Source: an uncultured bacterium
Lineage (GTDB): Bacteria; Cyanobacteriota; Vampirovibrionia; Gastranaerophilales; Gastranaerophilaceae
Length of the DNA: 19,381 nt
Assembly (NCBI GenBank): GCA_949288685.1
Contig: CASELB010000022.1
Span: 1-19,381 of the forward strand
Reading direction: 5' to 3'
In this document: piece by piece, positions 7,352 through 14,154 of the stretch
How positions within the stretch are numbered: the stretch's first letter is position 1
Layout of the letters: each line of letters opens with the position of its first letter
Position numbers and translations under genes: made by a program
The notes under the pieces: generated by a model
Databases searched by the model: none
What the model was told of the DNA's origin: nothing
The model's input: only the letters and a program-made list of their open reading frames with translations

Positions 7352-8007
7352 ATGAGAGTACATTCAACCGGTTCAACATACAGTTACCCGCAGGTAAGGC
7401 GAAATGTTAACACTGTTTCAGTAGTGCCAACCAAAACATTTAAAGATTTTTGGAACAATAATATACCTGACTTGTCTCAAAGATTTAAGTACGGGCTGGA
7501 AGGACTTGATGAGTAAAAAGAATAGATACATACAACGATTTTAACAAACGAACAATCACAGCACTTAATCAAACAAATCAGGAAACAAAGAGTATAAACG
7601 GAGTCAGTTTTAATATATCGGCGGACTTGATAATAGAATTGAAACACTTAAAAAGTATGTTGTACGTACGATAAATTATCTGCAAGTTTACCAAAGTATA
7701 AGACTAAACAAATGTATTTTGCTTTACGAGCCGCCAAGATACGACAAAACACTTCCGTGCAAGGCAATGGCAAATGAAACAAGTCAAAATACGGTGAATT
7801 TAATGCAAATGAGTTTAAGGACTCTACAATAGGCTCGTAAGAAAGTAATGCAAGAGAGCTTTTCCAAAAAGCTATTGCTGACGCACCATCAATTACTTTT
7901 ATAGACGAATTTGACTCTATAGAAAAAAAAAAACGACTCAGCTAATGCAAGACATTACAATCCCGTGGTTAACCGTTTTTAGGATATATGAGCGATTTAG
8001 AAACATA
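7352..8007 (+). pseudogene. Decayed AAA+ ATPase gene (FtsH/proteasomal-ATPase-like domain)
   Basis: A 54-codon reading frame from ATG 7352 stops at 7514-7516, but AAA+ protein sequence continues in shifting frames. One frame gives IGGLDNRIETLKKYV and an N-Y-L-x-V-Y-x-S-I-R-L-N segment leading to a ruined Walker A, EPPRYDKT (normally GPPGTGKT). This is followed by a good K-A-M-A-N-E-T. After a one-base shift come NANEFKDSTIGS, an in-frame TAA at 7838-7840, and an intact Walker B region, ITFIDEFDSI. An 11-A run (7923-7933) and a T run (7976-7980) mark two more shifts before NARHYNPVVN and GYMSDLE. The rest of the ATPase domain (sensor 1, arginine finger, C-terminal lid) is missing. At least five lesions plus a 3' truncation show the gene is dead. 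The first 54 codons read as a normal disordered N-terminus. Confidence 0.85.
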
Positions 8008-8068
8008 ATATATCAAAAATACTTCAGTGTATTATTAAACAAAAGCGATAAAACGTACTAAATACACT

Positions 8069-8102
8069 AAAAATCAGGGCAATATAACACGCCCTGATTT
8101 TT
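8069..8102. terminator. Intrinsic terminator, probably bidirectional
   Basis: AAAAATCAGGGC at 8069-8080 pairs perfectly with GCCCTGATTTTT at 8091-8102, around a 10-nt loop. The A-run on the left and T-run on the right let it work in both directions. It would end transcription of the small minus-strand gene at 8128-8226 and, on the other strand, of the decayed AAA+ gene. Confidence 0.85.
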
Positions 8103-8127
8103 GTTATACACATATCAAATCAGTTTA

Positions 8128-8226
8128 TTAGTGCTGCTTTTTCATCATTTTTTCATAATAGCTCGGGCACCAGATAAGCGCAAAATACATTACACCGCAA
8201 AAGAACAATAAATTTATAACTTCCAT
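8128..8226 (-). CDS. 32-aa single-span membrane peptide
   Basis: A very small gene, ATG 8226 to TAA 8128, encoding 32 residues. The ribosome binding site AAAGGAG lies 5 nt before the ATG and an excellent intrinsic terminator sits 26 bp after the stop, so it has the full apparatus of a real gene. Residues 3-20 form one hydrophobic helix (…FFCGVMYFALIW…), followed by C-P-S-Y-Y and a basic tail (EKMMKKQH). The layout of one helix, a proline, then a basic tail resembles small membrane-complex subunits or the N-terminus of YajC, but the similarity is too slight for a name. A TATAAA box 34-39 nt upstream of the ATG could be its -10. Confidence 0.6.
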   Translation of the reverse strand: MEVINLLFFCGVMYFALIWCPSYYEKMMKKQH

Positions 8227-8291
8227 AACTGCTCCTTTCTATAAGTACTATTCCCAGTTTTTACAAATTTATAACACTTTTTTGAAAAATC

Positions 8292-8420
8292 GTTACAAAA
8301 CTTTACATTCTTTTATTACTAAAATCGTCCGAACTCATCACACCACAATGTATAGCACCAATTTTTGCATATTAAGAAATGTTACAAAATTTATTCTTTC
8401 ATGCAATTTTCCGTTACAAA
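8292..8420. repeat. Cluster of GTTACAAA motifs in a 250-bp intergenic region
   Basis: The gap 8227-8475 between two divergent small genes contains GTTACAAA at 8292-8299, 8381-8388 and 8413-8420. A fourth copy at 8635-8642 lies just after the next small gene, and a reverse-orientation copy lies at 213-220 upstream of the gene at 305. This could be a regulator binding site. Just downstream, ACTTTATATATATACC (about 8424-8439) is the likely -10 region for the gene at 8476. Confidence 0.4.
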
Positions 8421-8475
8421 AATACTTTATATATATACCAAGTATATACACATAAGAGGAAAAGGAGAATATATT

Positions 8476-8631
8476 ATGCCAGAAATTAGCGGAATTTTAT
8501 CAATCGGAACAGATTATACAACTGCACCTGAGAGAAAAGAAATGGAAGCAAAACCGTTTATGAACAGTATCTTTGATGCGTTTAATTCTGCAAATAACGG
8601 CGCACCGGCATCAACTTCGCACGTTGGCTAA
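8476..8631 (+). CDS. 51-aa unknown small protein
   Basis: A 51-residue protein starting at ATG 8476, preceded by the good ribosome binding site AAAGGAGA 7 nt upstream. The frame is open further upstream to 8365, but those codons cover the AT-rich promoter region and have no ribosome binding site, so I reject the longer form. The peptide is soluble, with no signal or membrane segment: a short hydrophobic N-terminus (PEISGILSIGTDY), a charged middle (APERKEMEAKPF) and an Asn/Ala/Ser-rich tail ending in HVG. I do not recognise it. It lies between a motif-rich intergenic region and a strong hairpin at 8658-8689. Confidence 0.6.
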   Translation: MPEISGILSIGTDYTTAPERKEMEAKPFMNSIFDAFNSANNGAPASTSHVG

Positions 8632-8657
8632 CCTGTTACAAAGTTTTTGTTTAATGT

Positions 8658-8689
8658 ACAATAATCCTGTAGATTTACAGGATTATTGT
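8658..8689 (+). promoter_or_regulatory. Perfect 14-bp hairpin covering the coaX ribosome binding site
   Basis: ACAATAATCCTGTA (8658-8671) pairs without a mismatch with TACAGGATTATTGT (8676-8689) around a 4-nt loop. The right arm contains AGGA, the only Shine-Dalgarno candidate for coaX, 8 nt before ATG 8691. It may terminate the small upstream gene, although no T-tract follows, or it may hide the coaX ribosome binding site in read-through mRNA. Confidence 0.65.
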
Positions 8690-8690
8690 T

Positions 8691-9452
8691 ATGTTATTAA
8701 CTGTTGATATAGGAAATACGAGTATTACACTGGGCTTGTTTGATGAAGACGCTTTAATTGAAAACTTCAGACTCGCATCTGACAGGGAACTTCCGCAGGA
8801 GGAGTATGAAATCCTCTTAAAGTCACTGCTTTCGAAATATAATGTCAGTGCGGTAATTATAGGTTCGGTGGTTGATGAACTGGATAAAAAATTTAAGGCG
8901 GCTGCCGATGCTGTGTTTAAAGTTAATTCTGTTATTGTTGATTACAGAATGAATACTATTGTTAAAATAGCAACAGACCAGCCGGAAGAAGTAGGTGCAG
9001 ACCGGATTGCAAATGCGTGCGGCGCGTTTATGCTATATAAACGTCCTGTCATTGTTATTGACTTCGGAACTGCCACGACTTTTGATATTGTTAATTACAA
9101 AGGAGAATTTTTGGGCGGCGTAATAACCCCGGGGCTTAATCTTCAATTAAAAACACTTAATAAATTCACATCAAAGCTGCCTCAAATTGATATTGCAAAA
9201 GCGCCCGCAGCTATCGGAAGAAATACGGTTGATGCAATTCTATCAGGGGTCATAAGAGGAACTGCCTGCCTTATTGACGGACTTATCCGCCAATGTGAAG
9301 CAGAACTTGGCGAAAAAGCTACTATTGTAGCTACAGGCGGGTACTGCACACTTATTGAAAAATATATGATTTCACCGTTTGATTTTATTAACCCGACACT
9401 TACTCTGGAAGGGCTGCGTTTTCTTTACGAAGCGGGCAAAACAAATAAATAA
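8691..9452 (+). CDS. coaX: Type III pantothenate kinase CoaX
   Basis: A 253-residue type III pantothenate kinase, which phosphorylates pantothenate with ATP in the first step of coenzyme A synthesis. It is a member of the ASKHA fold, insensitive to CoA feedback and usually dependent on a monovalent cation. Signatures: the N-terminal phosphate-binding loop DIGNTSITLGLF with D6, GADRIANACGAF at 102-113, the catalytic DFGTATTFDIV from 124 with D124, and GGVITPG at 142-148. The length is full for the family. ATG 8691 is fixed because DIGNT begins at residue 6. It is preceded at once by the hairpin at 8658-8689, so expression may depend on how that structure folds or on whether transcription reads through it. 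Confidence 0.96.
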   Translation: MLLTVDIGNTSITLGLFDEDALIENFRLASDRELPQEEYEILLKSLLSKYNVSAVIIGSVVDELDKKFKAAADAVFKVNSVIVDYRMNTIVKIATDQPEEVGADRIANACGAFMLYKRPVIVIDFGTATTFDIVNYKGEFLGGVITPGLNLQLKTLNKFTSKLPQIDIAKAPAAIGRNTVDAILSGVIRGTACLIDGLIRQCEAELGEKATIVATGGYCTLIEKYMISPFDFINPTLTLEGLRFLYEAGKTNK

Positions 9453-9473
9453 AATTAAGTTTTGTAAATAAAA

Positions 9474-9503
9474 TTGTCATGAGAATTATTTTGCATGTAT
9501 ACT
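9474..9503 (+). promoter_or_regulatory. Promoter of the HNH-like gene
   Basis: TTGTCA (9474-9479) and TATACT (9498-9503) are separated by 18 bp, a good sigma-70-type pair. It gives a leader of about 17 nt that includes AGGAA before GTG 9527. The gene is thus separately transcribed from coaX. Confidence 0.6.
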
Positions 9504-9526
9504 AAAACTATACAGGAAATAGTTTA

Positions 9527-10648
9527 GTGAACATAAGTATTCATTCTTTTAATTGGTCAACAGATAAAAGTATTCCTGATAACCATCAGACAGGTAAGAG
9601 TTGGATTGCGTCTGCAAATAATAATGGTAATATGCTTAATAAAGGTGTCTTTAATCAGGACACCTTTATTAACAGTAATACTTCTCCTGCTTTTACTTCT
9701 GTTAATCCTGCAATGGCTTATTTAAGAAAGTATGCAAATGATTTTCGATGCGCGTATTCAGGATTGCGTATGATTAGTATTAGTGCATACAAGCATATAC
9801 TTTCTCTGGCGTCAAAGAACAGAAAATCCGATAAATGGGTAATCAACCATGTTAGCAGATATCAAGAAGCTATGGATGGCGTTGAACTTGATGTCTTCAG
9901 ATTTTACAAACACAGGATAAATCAAAATATAAATACTACAATTAAAAGTGTTACTGATGAGCAGTTTCATCAAAGTTTCAATAAACTTAGAATTAAATAT
10001 TTAAGAGTTATAAATACATTGAGAGAGCAGTCTCCCGCCATAAAGGCAGAAAAGACAAGACTGCGTTATAATGCCGTACTTGACGGATGGGAACAAGACT
10101 TAATTAAAGGTGATTATAATACAGCAATCAACTCCAGAAAGTATATTCAAATACTGCAAAAAATCAAATATGGCGATAAGAATAACAGAACCTTAGACAG
10201 CGTTAATAAGTCTCTAAAATTATTACCATCTCCATCAGAGGATTTTGATGCATTTATTGTAAAAAATAAAGACTCAAGCAGAAAACAGTTTATTAATAAT
10301 TTAATATCACCATTTCTTGTGAGCATTGAACATGTAAAATCAAAAAACAAAGGCGGGCATGCAAGTTCCATTTCTAACTGTATCTTAGTCCGTTCCAAAG
10401 ACAACTGGGAAAAAAGTAACACCCCATTAGAAACTATGTTGTTAAAATATCCGGACAGAGCAAAACATATTCAGGAATATTTCCGGAATGTTGTTAACAA
10501 AGTAAACAACGGCGGAATGAAAGAATATTCCTGGTATCCATTTGAAATTAAGAAAACGCTTGAAAATGAATCAAAACATAAACTGCACTTAGACTCCTCT
10601 AAATTATTAATATCAGAGGAAGAAGCGTATAAAAGTTTTACAGCTTAG
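9527..10648 (+). CDS. Unknown 373-aa protein with HNH-nuclease-like motif
   Basis: I cannot name this protein. Residues 1-60 are Asn/Ser-rich and likely disordered. A CAYSGLRM segment follows at 75-82, resembling the first Cys-knuckle strand of HNH proteins. A long basic helical insert of about 180 residues comes next, and then IEHVKSKNKGG (267-277), N284 and D292-N293. H269, N284 and N293 fit the His-Asn-His/Asn pattern of HNH endonucleases, preceded by the usual E-H and a G-G turn. Only one cysteine remains in the first segment, so a normal four-Cys zinc site is absent. The start is GTG 9527 with AGGAA upstream; ATG at 9713 (residue 63) is a possible alternative. The 3' end overlaps the converging dacB gene by 11 bp. 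Function as a nuclease is inferred only. Confidence 0.6.
   Translation: MNISIHSFNWSTDKSIPDNHQTGKSWIASANNNGNMLNKGVFNQDTFINSNTSPAFTSVNPAMAYLRKYANDFRCAYSGLRMISISAYKHILSLASKNRKSDKWVINHVSRYQEAMDGVELDVFRFYKHRINQNINTTIKSVTDEQFHQSFNKLRIKYLRVINTLREQSPAIKAEKTRLRYNAVLDGWEQDLIKGDYNTAINSRKYIQILQKIKYGDKNNRTLDSVNKSLKLLPSPSEDFDAFIVKNKDSSRKQFINNLISPFLVSIEHVKSKNKGGHASSISNCILVRSKDNWEKSNTPLETMLLKYPDRAKHIQEYFRNVVNKVNNGGMKEYSWYPFEIKKTLENESKHKLHLDSSKLLISEEEAYKSFTA
9636..9672 (+). repeat. Perfect 14-bp inverted repeat inside the HNH-like gene
   Basis: TTAATAAAGGTGTC (9636-9649) and GACACCTTTATTAA (9659-9672) are exactly complementary around a 9-nt loop. It lies within codons 37-49, in the low-complexity N-terminal part, where it could act as an mRNA hairpin or an attenuator-like element. 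Confidence 0.75.
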
Positions 10649-11963
10649 TAAATATTTCTCTTATTAAATACTCTTCAAGCATTTTTTTATCTGAATTTTT
10701 TGCTTCCTTATCATTTATAAGTATACAGAATGCATAAGTTTCACCGCCTAATGTATCTACATACCCTGCAATAGAATTTGTCTGCACAAGCCCTGTTTTG
10801 GCGAAAAGTTTTCCGGTCATATAGTTCATCCGGTTAACCAAAGTTCCCTGTCCCGGGGTCGGCAAAAGTTGTTTTAAATCAGTATTTGCAGGATTTGCAA
10901 GAAATTCTGCAACAAATTCCGCTGTAAGCAGGTTCTCTTCACTCACACCGCTTGCATCTGCTATTTTTATATCCTCTGTTTTTAATTTTAATGAATTGCA
11001 ATAATCCGTCAACAGAGCAAGCCCGCCGGCGAACGTCCCCGTGCCGTCAGACGCTTTTTTAGAAGCTGCTATTTTAAACATGCTTTCAGATGCTATATTA
11101 TTGCTGTCAATAAGAATTGCTTTTTGTATATCACTCATACTATGAGAAATTATCGCAAGCTCTTTAAACTCAGGAGACAATTTTTTAAACCTGTATACAC
11201 CGGAATAATCAATTTTTTCTTCATTCAAAATTCTCTCGAGAGAAAGTTTAAAATAACGTTTTGTATTAGTCACCGGAATATCGCGGCTTATAAGAGTGTT
11301 AACAACACCGGAGGCAATAATCATATCCGGCGCAATATAGTCTTTCCTTGTTAGGTTTATTTCATTTTTATCACCCGTGATAATCTCATTAATAAATGAG
11401 AGCGGATAAAATTTTTCCTGTGAAATTGTTGCAGGAGCGCCATCCGTAGTCGGCATAAAAGAAACTTTTACCATATTGCCGTCAAGATTATACGCACTGA
11501 ATCGTGCAAGCGCAGGATTCAAATTGTCTTCATCATCCCAGCCGCTGCCCCATTCTTCTCCGTCAATAATACTATCATCTATATAAATAGCTTTAGCGTC
11601 AGGCTGAATTTTTGTCACAAGAGTTTTAAGATTGTCTCCTGTTAACAATGGATCTGCGCCAAGTTTTATAAGGTATTCATTATTTGAATTTTTATATAAG
11701 GTCGTCTTAAACCTGTAATCTAAACCGAGTATATTTTCTGCCGTCTTATAGGTAATAAGTTTTTGGACAGAACCAGGATAAAACTTGCGTTTAGAGTGGA
11801 GCTGATAAACTTCTCTGCCGGTTTCAAGATTTATAATAGATATTGAAACATCAGACTTTTTTATATTTGATTCACTTATAACTTTAGAAAAATCCGCTCC
11901 CGCTGAAAATGCCGGAAGCATAACAGTACATGCAAAAAATAAGAATAAGATTTTTTTTAGCAT
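10638..11963 (-). CDS. dacB: D-Ala-D-Ala carboxypeptidase/endopeptidase, PBP4 type
   Basis: A 441-residue exported penicillin-binding protein of the DacB/PBP4 (S13) family, which trims pentapeptides and cuts cross-links in peptidoglycan. A signal peptide covers about residues 1-21 (hydrophobic 5-17, then AFSAGA). Active-site motifs: SxxK as S65-V-Q-K68, with S65 the acyl nucleophile; SxN as S287-N-N289; and KTG at 389-391. DASGVSEEN at 336-344 is the usual D-x-S-G element preceding the KTG region. The large insert between SxxK and SxN is characteristic of S13 enzymes. Its ATG overlaps the nitrilase gene by 7 bp, as the last gene of a three-gene operon. The 3' end overlaps the HNH-like gene by 11 bp. 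Confidence 0.93.
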   Translation of the reverse strand: MLKKILFLFFACTVMLPAFSAGADFSKVISESNIKKSDVSISIINLETGREVYQLHSKRKFYPGSVQKLITYKTAENILGLDYRFKTTLYKNSNNEYLIKLGADPLLTGDNLKTLVTKIQPDAKAIYIDDSIIDGEEWGSGWDDEDNLNPALARFSAYNLDGNMVKVSFMPTTDGAPATISQEKFYPLSFINEIITGDKNEINLTRKDYIAPDMIIASGVVNTLISRDIPVTNTKRYFKLSLERILNEEKIDYSGVYRFKKLSPEFKELAIISHSMSDIQKAILIDSNNIASESMFKIAASKKASDGTGTFAGGLALLTDYCNSLKLKTEDIKIADASGVSEENLLTAEFVAEFLANPANTDLKQLLPTPGQGTLVNRMNYMTGKLFAKTGLVQTNSIAGYVDTLGGETYAFCILINDKEAKNSDKKMLEEYLIREIFTKL

Positions 11964-12775
11964 ACACGCACCTCATAATTTTTGTGAATATCCTTTAACA
12001 CAGTACACTTTTGCCGGAATTCATACATCTCTTTTGTTGAAATATCTGCTTCGATTAAGCCTTCTCCCGAATTGATTTCTGAAAGAACTGCCCCGTTAAA
12101 ATCGTAAATCAAAGAGTGTCCCAGATTATATGAACCGTCAGCAAGTTTCCCTGATTGAGTAAGAGAAACAAAGAATACCTGATTTTCAACAGCCCTTGCC
12201 CTTGTTAAAGCAAGCCAGTGGTCAGCCCTTGAAAGCGGCCATGCTGCCATATTTACAATCAAATCAGCACCGGCACATCTGTAAGCTCTGTATATTTCAG
12301 GAAATCTTATATCATAACATATTGTAAGACCGGCATTAATTTCTTTTATATTCACCATTACCGGACTTTCACCGGCGGATACATAACTGCCTTCACCGCA
12401 GCAGTAATAAGAAAACAGGTGATTTTTTCTGTATTTAGCAATCAAGTTTCCGGAAGGATTAATTACAGGGCAGGTATTATAATACGCATTTCCTTCTTTT
12501 TCAATGAAACTCCCGCCAAGTATATAAGTATTATATTTTTGTGCAAGATTAGAAAGCAAAGAGATAGTTTTCGAGTCAGAAGTCTCTTCTGCCGATTTTA
12601 TAAATTCACTGCACTCCCAGCCGACTGTCCATACTTCCGGCAGAATAAGAACATCAAAGCATTTACCGCCGGCGTGCTTATCAAGGAGTTCAACAAGTTT
12701 TTTATGGTTAGCGTAAACATCTCCTATTACAGACTCCATCTGTAATGCTGCTATTTTAATTTTAATATCTTCCAT
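11957..12775 (-). CDS. Nitrilase-superfamily (carbon-nitrogen) hydrolase, omega-amidase-like
   Basis: A 272-residue member of the nitrilase superfamily. The catalytic triad is complete: E47 in LPEVW, K117 in YRKNHLF, and C153 in ICYDIRFPE. These enzymes hydrolyse amides or nitriles through a Cys-linked intermediate. The size and the W-near-glutamate pattern fit the omega-amidase/Nit2-like branch, which deaminates alpha-ketoglutaramate-type metabolites, but the substrate cannot be fixed from motifs. K-N-H-L-F-S-Y-Y-C-C after the lysine is a less usual, Cys-rich loop. It overlaps the DUF374 acyltransferase gene by 25 bp and dacB by 7 bp, so all three should be co-translated. No metabolic link to the envelope genes is obvious. 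Confidence 0.9.
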   Translation of the reverse strand: MEDIKIKIAALQMESVIGDVYANHKKLVELLDKHAGGKCFDVLILPEVWTVGWECSEFIKSAEETSDSKTISLLSNLAQKYNTYILGGSFIEKEGNAYYNTCPVINPSGNLIAKYRKNHLFSYYCCGEGSYVSAGESPVMVNIKEINAGLTICYDIRFPEIYRAYRCAGADLIVNMAAWPLSRADHWLALTRARAVENQVFFVSLTQSGKLADGSYNLGHSLIYDFNGAVLSEINSGEGLIEADISTKEMYEFRQKCTVLKDIHKNYEVRVC

Positions 12776-13437
12776 GCGTGTTTCTTCTTTAAGTCTTTAT
12801 AAACTTCCGGGGCTTGATTTTCCAATTCCAGAAGCGCACTTTGCACTTTTAACCTGCACTCTTCATCCTGTTCCGGAGTATTGTCAGGGTTAACATAAAT
12901 CGGTTCTCCGTAAAGATTTAGGAGTCTGCAATAAGTAAACGGCATCCTGAAATTATCCCAGGAGTTAAATTTCAACAATGTTTTATCTTCTGAGTACCAT
13001 ACAACGGGCACTATTGGCGCGCCGCCTAATTTTGCTGTTTTTATAACACCTTCTTTAACAATTTTGGGCGGGCCGCTCGGACCATCTACCATAACCGCAC
13101 AACAGCGTTTTTCTTTAAGCTCTGATATCATTTGCATCATTGATGTAGTGCCACCGCTTTTTCCGGCTGAGCCGCGTATTACTCTAAAACCCCAGTTCTC
13201 ACAAATATATGCAACAATATCACCGTCTTTAGAACGGCTTATAAGAATATTTAAATTTGCTTTATCCTCAATACCGTGTACACAGCACTGATGAGCATGC
13301 CACATTGCATATACGCAAGGATAAAGTTTAGGATTATTTACCTCAACTATCCGTGTAAATAATTCCTGAAATCTGTATATTAAATATGCAGCATGTGCAA
13401 ACTTATGGACATTTTCTTTAGTTATTAATTTAACCAT
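12751..13437 (-). CDS. DUF374 lysophospholipid acyltransferase-like protein
   Basis: A 228-residue protein of the DUF374 family, related to LpxL/LPLAT acyltransferases and found in Gram-negative-type bacteria. WHAHQ at 46-50 holds the family His. S-R-S-K-D-G follows near 71-77 and RGSAG at about 89-93. VDGPSGPP at about 117-124 matches the DGPxGP signature, then K-x-G, and a W-D-x-F segment near 160 is followed by a Y-G-x-P-I-x-V strand. There is no signal peptide and only weak hydrophobicity at the N-terminus, so it is likely a peripheral inner-membrane enzyme. It is the first gene of the operon with the amidase and dacB. The ATG has no Shine-Dalgarno but a -10 box 7 nt upstream. The acyl acceptor is unknown. 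Confidence 0.88.
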   Translation of the reverse strand: MVKLITKENVHKFAHAAYLIYRFQELFTRIVEVNNPKLYPCVYAMWHAHQCCVHGIEDKANLNILISRSKDGDIVAYICENWGFRVIRGSAGKSGGTTSMMQMISELKEKRCCAVMVDGPSGPPKIVKEGVIKTAKLGGAPIVPVVWYSEDKTLLKFNSWDNFRMPFTYCRLLNLYGEPIYVNPDNTPEQDEECRLKVQSALLELENQAPEVYKDLKKKHAWKILKLK

Positions 13438-13444
13438 TGCTGTT

Positions 13445-13450
13445 ATTATA
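13445..13450 (-). promoter_or_regulatory. -10 box of the acyltransferase-amidase-dacB operon
   Basis: TATAAT on the minus strand (13450 down to 13445) ends 7 nt before ATG 13437. No -35 or TG extension is clear. The position implies a leaderless transcript. Confidence 0.5.
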
Positions 13451-13535
13451 CTATAAAACTTTAAAAACTCATACCATGGTTATATCTAAAAATAATTTAA
13501 ATGAAGGGTTGATTTTAATAAAAATATTATTAAAC

Positions 13536-13544
13536 TGCTAGTAT
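13536..13544 (+). promoter_or_regulatory. Candidate extended -10 for the EF-hand gene
   Basis: TGCTAGTAT fits the TG-N-TANNNT pattern and lies 22 nt before ATG 13567, leaving room for the strong AAGGAG ribosome binding site. No convincing -35 is visible. Confidence 0.4.
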
Positions 13545-13566
13545 AGGATAACTATAAGGAGATTTT

Positions 13567-14118
13567 ATGTCAAAATATTTAAACGGCACCTCCCTGTACT
13601 CTGCAGTAAATTCAGGTCTCGCGAGTTCTTACAATTTTTTAACCGGACTCTATAAAGAAGAAGGACTCACCCTTGAGAACTTAACTTCCGCAATGAGTAA
13701 TTCTCAAGTACTTGCAAACAACTATGGTGCAACATTTGCATCATATATGATGACAAATTTTTCCAGTATAGACAAGGATAATGACGGAGTCCTGTCCGCA
13801 TCAGATATTCAATCTTATATGAATACTATTTCCGCTCAGGGGCTTACAAGAGAACAAATTACGACACTTGGCAGTTCTGCCGGATTATCCTCTTCACTTC
13901 AGGAAACTGTACTTGCACATTTTGATGAAATAGATGCAAATAATGATAACAAGGTTACAACCGCAGAAATTCAAGCGTATAATATCCGCTCAGATATTTA
14001 TCAACAGAAAGTAGAAGATTTAAACAGAAATATTAGCCAGATGTCATTGTATACAGATGATTTGCCGGAATACGAAGGAAGCATGATGGATTATAAATAT
14101 ATTTCACAGGATGAATAA
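13567..14118 (+). CDS. Two-EF-hand calcium-binding protein
   Basis: A 183-residue protein with two canonical EF-hand loops: D69 to D80 (DKDNDGVLSASD) and D123 to E134 (DANNDNKVTTAE). Acidic or Asn residues occupy positions 1, 3, 5 and 12 in both. The second loop has Asn instead of the usual Gly at position 6, so its binding may be weaker. The flanking helices look correct (F…I before, I-Q-S-Y/I-Q-A-Y after). The N-terminal 60 residues are Ser/Asn/Ala-rich, without a clear signal peptide, and the C-terminus is acidic. ATG 13567 has a clear ribosome binding site, AAGGAG, 6 nt upstream. It stands alone and converges on the histidine kinase gene with a 36-bp gap. Role unknown; calcium sensing or buffering is the family expectation. 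Confidence 0.85.
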   Translation: MSKYLNGTSLYSAVNSGLASSYNFLTGLYKEEGLTLENLTSAMSNSQVLANNYGATFASYMMTNFSSIDKDNDGVLSASDIQSYMNTISAQGLTREQITTLGSSAGLSSSLQETVLAHFDEIDANNDNKVTTAEIQAYNIRSDIYQQKVEDLNRNISQMSLYTDDLPEYEGSMMDYKYISQDE

Positions 14119-14154
14119 ATCATGGATTGTAAATTTTGCAAAATATAGTGTTTA

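Noticed and set aside
8365..8475. N-terminal extension of the 51-aa small gene
   Set aside because: It translates the AT-rich promoter region and has no ribosome binding site. The Shine-Dalgarno sits before ATG 8476.
12419..12745. 108-codon + frame opposite the nitrilase gene
   Set aside because: Shadow of a gene with a complete catalytic triad; no features of its own.
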